This document shows positions 59,443 to 64,000 of a stretch of 64,000 nucleotides of DNA, piece after piece. Each line of letters opens with the position of its first letter. The first letter of the stretch is position 1. Source of the DNA: Candidatus Palauibacter soopunensis (GTDB taxonomy: Bacteria; Gemmatimonadota; Gemmatimonadetes; Palauibacterales; Palauibacteraceae); NCBI RefSeq assembly GCF_947581735.1, contig NZ_CANPVT010000053.1:62001-126000 (forward strand), written 5' to 3'. Both the position numbers and the translations under genes were made by a program. The notes under the pieces were generated by a model, which made no database searches, was not told where the DNA came from, and saw only the letters and a list, made by a program, of their open reading frames with translations.

Positions 59443-61232
59443 ACCGCCCGGGGGCGGGTGGCGTGCAGATCCTGCCCGACCATGTCGCGAACCAGATCGC
59501 GGCAGGTGAGGTTGTGGAGCGTCCCGCCTCCGTCGTCAAGGAACTCGCCGAGAACGCGGTCGATGCGGGAGCGCGGCGCGTCGAGGTCGCGCTCCGCAAC
59601 GGGGGGAAGACCGAGATCCGGGTCTCGGACGACGGGAGCGGGATGAATCGCGAGGACGCCGTGCTCGCCCTGGACCGGCACGCGACGAGCAAGATCCGGA
59701 GCGTGGATGATCTGCGGAGCGTCCGCTCCTTCGGCTTCCGCGGCGAGGCGCTGCCTTCCATCGCGGCGGTCAGTCGATTCGAGTTGCACACGGCGCTGAG
59801 CCCCGAAGAAGGCGTGCGGGCGAGGGTCGACTTCGGGCGCATCCGCAGCGTCGACGACGTGCCGCGCCGACGCGGCACGACCGTGACGGTCCGCGCGCTG
59901 TTCCACGATCTCCCGGCGCGCGCGAAGTTCCTCAGGAGTTCGGCCGCCGAGACGCGGGCTGCGGGTGAAGCGCTCGTGCTCCTCGCGCTTGCGAACCCCG
60001 CCGTCGGCTTTCGGCTCGAGTCGAATCGCCGCGCCTCCATGGATCTCGCCCCGGTGCGGGACTGGCTCGAGCGGATCGGCCAGCTCTGGGGAGACGTCGC
60101 CCCTACGCTCATTCCCGTCGAAGATGCGGGCGGCCCCGTGCGAGTCCGAGGCTTCGTCCAGCGCCCCGACGCGGCGCGCGCGAGGGGAGGGCGCCGCTAC
60201 ACCTTCGTGAACGGACGTCCCTTCCGGGATCCCGCTCTCCTGCGCCAGGTGGATGAGGCGTTCCGGACGACGGTCGTCGAGGGCCTTCGGCCGAGTCTTT
60301 TCCTGCGGATCGAGACGCCGCCCGCGTCCGTGGATGTCAACGTCCATCCGGCCAAGGCGGAGGTGCGTTTCCGCGACCGCGAGAGCGTCGAGACGGCCGT
60401 TCGCGAGGCGGTGCGCGCCGCGCTGGCGCGGCTCGATTCGACGAAGCCGCTGGGAGTCTCCGGCGATACGCCCGATCCGGAGCGGGGCCATCGAGCGCCC
60501 TCGCGCGGCCGCGCCGCGAAACCCGTCGGCGAGCCGCCGGCGGAGATGCCGCAGTTCGCGCTCTTCGTCTCCGGACGGGACGACGCCGGCGGGCCCATCG
60601 AGTCGGGGGGCGAAGCCGGCGCGGGCGGGCCGGGGGCCGAGGCGGAGGCGCCGTTCGCCGGCCCGGAGCTGTGGCAACTCCACGACCGTTACATTCTGGC
60701 CGCCACGCGCGAGGGACTTCTCATCGTCGACCAGCACGCGGCGCACGAGCGGGTGCTCTACGAGGAGATCATGGCGCGGTTCGAAGCGGGAGGCGGTACC
60801 TCCCAGGCGCTCCTCTTTCCCGTCACCCTCCAGTTCTCGCCTCCGGAGGCGGAGGCGCTGGAGGACCTTACCGGATTGCTCGCCCGGCAGGGCTTCGAGC
60901 TGGAGCCGTTCGGCGAGCGGACCTGGATCCTGACGGCGGCCCCGCAGCCCCACGCCCGGTTCGACGCCGAGCGCTGCCTGCGCGAGATGGTGCGGGAACT
61001 GGCGGATGGCTCCCCGCTCGTGAACACGGCGCGCAGCCAGCACGAGCGTCTCGCGATGAGCATGGCGTGCAAGGGAGCCATCAAGGCGGGCGAGCACCTC
61101 TCCCCGGAAGAGGCGAGGGAACTGTTCGACCGGCTGTTCGCGACCCCGCTGCCCGGACACGATGTCCACGGCCGCCCGACGATCGTGCGCCTGAGCGTCG
61201 AGGAGCTCGACCGGCGGTTCGGCCGCGGGTAG
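59439..61232 (+). CDS. mutL: DNA mismatch repair protein MutL, endonuclease type (597 aa)
   Basis: Links mismatch recognition to strand removal. It has the GHKL ATPase domain: IAAGEVVERPASVVKELAEN (ATP-binding Glu/Asn), DDGSGM, and FGFRGEALPSIAA. The linker (about 385-425) is low complexity. The C-terminal domain has the endonuclease motif DQHAAHERVLYEE (DQHA-x2-E-x4-E, 431-442), ACKGAIKAG and HGRP. It is thus a nicking MutL, as in organisms without MutH/Dam direction. GTG 59439 overlaps the tatD stop; a GTG nine codons later (before QILPDHV) is an alternative start. Confidence 0.95.
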   Translation: MNRPGAGGVQILPDHVANQIAAGEVVERPASVVKELAENAVDAGARRVEVALRNGGKTEIRVSDDGSGMNREDAVLALDRHATSKIRSVDDLRSVRSFGFRGEALPSIAAVSRFELHTALSPEEGVRARVDFGRIRSVDDVPRRRGTTVTVRALFHDLPARAKFLRSSAAETRAAGEALVLLALANPAVGFRLESNRRASMDLAPVRDWLERIGQLWGDVAPTLIPVEDAGGPVRVRGFVQRPDAARARGGRRYTFVNGRPFRDPALLRQVDEAFRTTVVEGLRPSLFLRIETPPASVDVNVHPAKAEVRFRDRESVETAVREAVRAALARLDSTKPLGVSGDTPDPERGHRAPSRGRAAKPVGEPPAEMPQFALFVSGRDDAGGPIESGGEAGAGGPGAEAEAPFAGPELWQLHDRYILAATREGLLIVDQHAAHERVLYEEIMARFEAGGGTSQALLFPVTLQFSPPEAEALEDLTGLLARQGFELEPFGERTWILTAAPQPHARFDAERCLREMVRELADGSPLVNTARSQHERLAMSMACKGAIKAGEHLSPEEARELFDRLFATPLPGHDVHGRPTIVRLSVEELDRRFGRG

Positions 61233-61243
61233 CCGCCGCACCC

Positions 61244-62188
61244 GTGGGACGTTCACCCGTGCCGGCCATCGCGGGGCCCACCGCCTCGGGTAAGACGTCC
61301 GTCGCCATCGAGGTCGCGCGCCGGCTGGATGGCGAGATCATCTCCATGGACAGCCGCCAGGCGTACCGCGGCTTCGTCATCGGGACCGCGGCGCCCTCCG
61401 CCGACCAACTCGCCGCTGCGCCGCACCACGGCGTCGGCTTTCTCGACCCGCAGGAACGCTACGGCGCGGGTCGCTTCGCCCGTCTGGCGACGCGCTGGCT
61501 CTCCGAGATCCGGGCCCGGGGGCGGGTCCCCATCCTCGCCGGCGGGACCGGGCTGTTCCTGCGTGCGCTCACGCACCCGATGTTCGAGGAGCCTCCGCTC
61601 GACCCGGCGCGCCGTGCGGCGCTAGGCGCCTGGCTGAATCGGCTCGAACGCGAGGAACTCCTGCGCTGCGCGACCCGGCTCGATCCGGTGCTGGCGGCGC
61701 GACACCGCCCGCTCGACCGACAGCGGGCGGCGCGCACGGTGGAACTGGCGCTCCTGACCGGCGAGCCGCTCACTCGCTGGATGACACGTGCCCCGGCCGA
61801 GCGTCCACCGCTGCGAACCGCGACCTATGTGCTCGAGTGGCCCGCGCCGCTGCTCCGCGAACGGATTGCGCGTCGCGCCGAGGCGCTGATCCGGGGTGGC
61901 GCGTGGCGGGAGGAGGTCCGCGATCTCCTGGCGTGCGGCCTCGACGGATCACGCGCCTTCGACGCGCTGGGCTACGCGGACGTCGCGGCGCTGGTCCGGG
62001 GCGAGGCCGGTGTCGACGAGACGATCGATCGCGTGTCGAGGGCTACCTGGCGCTACGCCCGTCGGCAGCGGACATGGTTCCGGCACCAGGTCCCGGAGAA
62101 CGCTGTCGTGCTTCAGGCGCTGGACGAGTCGACGACACCGGGGCAACTTGCGCGCCGCATCGCAACCGACTGGCGCGAATCAGGATGA
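61244..62188 (+). CDS. miaA: tRNA dimethylallyltransferase (about 314 aa)
   Basis: Adds an isoprenyl group to A37 of tRNAs that read UNN codons. P-loop AGPTASGKTSVAIE (10-23), ISMDSRQAYRGF (substrate-binding DSRQ(V/A)Y), PILAGGTGLFLRAL and the C-terminal RYARRQRTWFR are diagnostic. The start is GTG at 61244 or 61259; neither has a clear ribosome site. It follows mutL by 11 bases, the common mutL-miaA order. Confidence 0.94.
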   Translation: MGRSPVPAIAGPTASGKTSVAIEVARRLDGEIISMDSRQAYRGFVIGTAAPSADQLAAAPHHGVGFLDPQERYGAGRFARLATRWLSEIRARGRVPILAGGTGLFLRALTHPMFEEPPLDPARRAALGAWLNRLEREELLRCATRLDPVLAARHRPLDRQRAARTVELALLTGEPLTRWMTRAPAERPPLRTATYVLEWPAPLLRERIARRAEALIRGGAWREEVRDLLACGLDGSRAFDALGYADVAALVRGEAGVDETIDRVSRATWRYARRQRTWFRHQVPENAVVLQALDESTTPGQLARRIATDWRESG

Positions 62189-62198
62189 AGACGGGACG

Positions 62199-63353
62199 AT
62201 GAAGATCGGGATCACGTGCTATCCGACGTACGGAGGCTCCGGGGCGATCGCCACCGAGCTGGGGCTCGGCCTCGCCCGCAGGGGGCACGAGGTACACTTC
62301 ATCTCCTATGCGCAGCCGTTCCGTCTCATCCACTTCATCGATGGCGTCTACTTCCACGAAGTCGAGGTCAATCGTTACCCCCTGTTCGAGTATCCCCCCT
62401 ACTCGCTCGCGCTCGCCGTCACGATGCACGAAGTGGCGCGGCGAGAGGAACTCGACCTTCTCCACGTGCACTACGCGATCCCGCACGCCACGGCCGGTTG
62501 GATCGCACGCGACATGCTCCGGGACGGAGGCCGCGACGTGAAGCTCGTGACGACGCTGCACGGCACGGACATCACGCTTGTGGGCCAGGACCCGTCGTAC
62601 TGGTCGATCACCCGCTTCTCGATCGAGAAGTCCGACCGGCTCACCGCCGTCTCCGAGTGGCTCCGCGAGCGGACGCATCGCGACTTCGACTGCAGCCGCT
62701 GCGCGATCGAGGTCATCCCGAACTTCGTCGATCCGAAGATCTACGACCGCGAGCGCTACCGGGGCCGGCACCGGCTCGCGCGGGCCGGCGAGAAGGTCGT
62801 GATGCACATCTCGAATTTCCGGGCGGTCAAGCGGATCCCGGATCTCATGGAGATGTTCGCACGGATCCAGCATGCCGTACCCGCTCGCCTCATCCTCGTG
62901 GGGGACGGTCCGGAGCGTCAGCGCGCCGCGGAGATCGCCGCCGACCGGGGCATTGCGGAGCGTGTCGTTTTCCTCGGCAAGATCGACTCCGTCGCCGAAC
63001 TCCTCGCCAGCGCCGATCTCTTCCTGCTTCCGAGCGAGCAGGAGTCCTTCGGTCTGGTGGCGCTGGAAGCCCAGGCTTCGGGCGTTCCCGTGGTGGGGTC
63101 CTCGGGGACGGGCCTCGACGAGGTCGTGGAGCACGGCGTGACCGGCTACCTCCATCCGGTCGGAGCGGTGGACGCCATGGCGACATCGGCGATCTCGCTG
63201 CTGAGCGATGAGCCGCGCTGGGACACGTTCTCGCGCGCGTCGCGGCAGCGAGCCCTCGAGCGCTTCACGATCGACCGCATCGTCCCCCGCTACGAGTCGC
63301 TCTACCGCGGGGTCCTCGCTGACGGGGACGGCCCCGGGGTTCGGACGGAGTGA
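62199..63353 (+). CDS. bshA: N-acetyl-alpha-D-glucosaminyl L-malate synthase (384 aa)
   Basis: A GT4-family glycosyltransferase that joins UDP-GlcNAc to L-malate, the first step of bacillithiol synthesis. The BshA-specific N-terminus MKIGITCYPTYGGSGAIATE is followed by HFISYAQPFRL and VHYAIPHA, then TTLHGTDITLVG, ISNFRAVKR and the donor-site motif PSEQESFGLVALEAQASG with the retaining EX7E glutamates. The length matches BshA. It implies that the cell uses bacillithiol. It is coupled to uppP by GTGA. The later steps (BshB deacetylase of the PIG-L family, BshC) are not in view. Confidence 0.92.
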   Translation: MKIGITCYPTYGGSGAIATELGLGLARRGHEVHFISYAQPFRLIHFIDGVYFHEVEVNRYPLFEYPPYSLALAVTMHEVARREELDLLHVHYAIPHATAGWIARDMLRDGGRDVKLVTTLHGTDITLVGQDPSYWSITRFSIEKSDRLTAVSEWLRERTHRDFDCSRCAIEVIPNFVDPKIYDRERYRGRHRLARAGEKVVMHISNFRAVKRIPDLMEMFARIQHAVPARLILVGDGPERQRAAEIAADRGIAERVVFLGKIDSVAELLASADLFLLPSEQESFGLVALEAQASGVPVVGSSGTGLDEVVEHGVTGYLHPVGAVDAMATSAISLLSDEPRWDTFSRASRQRALERFTIDRIVPRYESLYRGVLADGDGPGVRTE

Positions 63354-64000
63354 ACCCGTTCGAAGCCTTCGTCCTCGGCGTGGTCCAGGGCCTCACCGAG
63401 TTCCTGCCCGTGTCGAGTTCCGGGCATCTCGTCCTCGGGCAGGCGCTGTTCGGGATCGAACTCCCCGGCGTCGTGTTCGAGGTCACCGTGCACGTCGCGA
63501 CGCTGTGCGCCGTGTGCTGGGTCTATCGCGGGCGCCTCGCGGCACTGATTCGGGGGGTGTGTTCGGGGGATCGCCGGAGTATCGGGGATGTCGGACTCCT
63601 GGCCGCGGCCACGCTGCCGGCCGCCGCCGTCGGGGTCGGCCTGCGGAGTACGCTGGAGCCCACGTTCGAGCGACCCGTGCTCGCGGCGGCGATGCTGCTT
63701 GTCACCGGTGCCCTCGTCTGGTCCATCCGGCGCCTGTCCCGGCGGGGCACGCGGGCCCGGCCGACGACCGGCGGAGCGCTGGCGATCGGCGTGGCGCAGG
63801 CGTGCGCGATCCTGCCCGGTATTTCGCGTTCGGGGAGCACCGTGGCTGCGGCGACCGCCGCCGGGGTCGAGCCTCGCCGCGCGGCCGAGTTCTCCTTTCT
63901 CCTCTCCATCCCGGCGATCGGAGGGGCGGCCGTGCTGCAGGCGCCGAATCTCGGGGAGGCCGGACTCGCGGTCGGAATGCTACCGCTCGCGGTCGCCTTC
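63350..64000 (+). CDS. uppP: Undecaprenyl-diphosphatase, N-terminal 217 residues
   Basis: Recycles the lipid carrier for peptidoglycan and O-antigen synthesis by removing one phosphate from undecaprenyl diphosphate. Both active-site motifs are visible: QGLTEFLPVSSSGHLVLG near the N-terminus and PGISRSGSTVAA around residue 160. Several membrane helices are present. It runs off the right edge in frame. The start is GTG 63350 within the bshA stop (GTGA). Confidence 0.95.
   Translation, partial: MNPFEAFVLGVVQGLTEFLPVSSSGHLVLGQALFGIELPGVVFEVTVHVATLCAVCWVYRGRLAALIRGVCSGDRRSIGDVGLLAAATLPAAAVGVGLRSTLEPTFERPVLAAAMLLVTGALVWSIRRLSRRGTRARPTTGGALAIGVAQACAILPGISRSGSTVAAATAAGVEPRRAAEFSFLLSIPAIGGAAVLQAPNLGEAGLAVGMLPLAVAF

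Noticed and set aside
1-64000. Prophage, insertion sequence, CRISPR array, integron or defence island
   Set aside because: No integrase, transposase, cas gene, terminal repeats or regular direct repeats were seen, and base composition looks even throughout.

Overview
The window is high-GC, gene-dense chromosomal DNA of a free-living or host-associated Gram-negative bacterium. SusC/SusD and Oar-type TonB-dependent receptors, secreted amidohydrolases, a large secreted PIG-L protein, a metzincin lipoprotein of the DUF5117/DUF5118 type, bacillithiol synthesis (BshA) and a moxR/bat operon together suggest Gemmatimonadota, perhaps a marine lineage. This is inferred from gene content; there is no rRNA gene to confirm it. 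I see no phage, insertion sequence, CRISPR array or integrated element. No stretch without a gene exceeds 300 bases; the longest gaps (about 185-260 bases) lie at about 3044-3228, 31741-31981, 44147-44338, 52956-53212 and 55751-55983 and hold promoters or terminators.

Layout. 1-3043 (minus): secreted PIG-L protein, a 48-residue membrane peptide and the start of a sodium:solute symporter, all translationally coupled. 3229-4808: a small basic protein with a duplicated domain, a terminator and an outer-membrane barrel protein. 4864-8257: cupin, atypical SDR and multicopper oxidase. 8307-11257: tandem secreted amidohydrolases. 11340-13018: a flavoprotein closely resembling iodotyrosine deiodinase, convergent with an amino-acid dehydrogenase. 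13172-13768: unknown gene. 13788-17273: haem genes hemH, hemY (hemG-type role) and hemE. 17389-23903: D-aminoacylase-like enzyme, TlpA thioredoxin, ABC exporter, haem A synthase and thiolase. 24005-25944: gltX and tadA. 25941-28476: MerC-type protein behind an operator-like palindrome, and an NhaC-type antiporter. 28634-31466: pyrR-pyrB-pyrC. 31486-34099: rpsT, scpA, scpB and rluB. 34149-39743: moxR-DUF58-batD-like-batA-batB-batC. 39787-41009: selD and a tRNA with anticodon CAU. 41066-49988: TonB-dependent receptor, SusC, SusD and two lipoproteins. 50072-55750: Hsp20, metzincin lipoprotein, tandem NTF2-like lipoprotein and SLC13 transporter. 55984-64000: secD, secF, tatD, mutL, miaA, bshA and uppP (incomplete).

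Most notable: selD contains an in-frame TGA at the residue normally occupied by the catalytic Cys/Sec, followed by a well-placed hairpin. SelD is therefore very probably a selenoprotein, and its true N-terminus would be missed by ordinary gene calling. Other highlights are the deiodinase-like enzyme with its E-Y-K substrate triad, the duplicated RQFHAKYPLQVKRRLA protein, and a shared promoter style (TTG... -17/18- TAnnnT). At several genes the -10 box lies only 5-9 bases before the ATG, which points to leaderless mRNAs.

As a system, the window joins housekeeping (tRNA charging and modification, protein export, chromosome segregation, pyrimidine and haem synthesis, mismatch repair) with an envelope geared to scavenging peptides, acylated amino acids and glycans. 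Tight stop/start overlaps (GTGA, ATGA, TTGA) couple translation in most operons.
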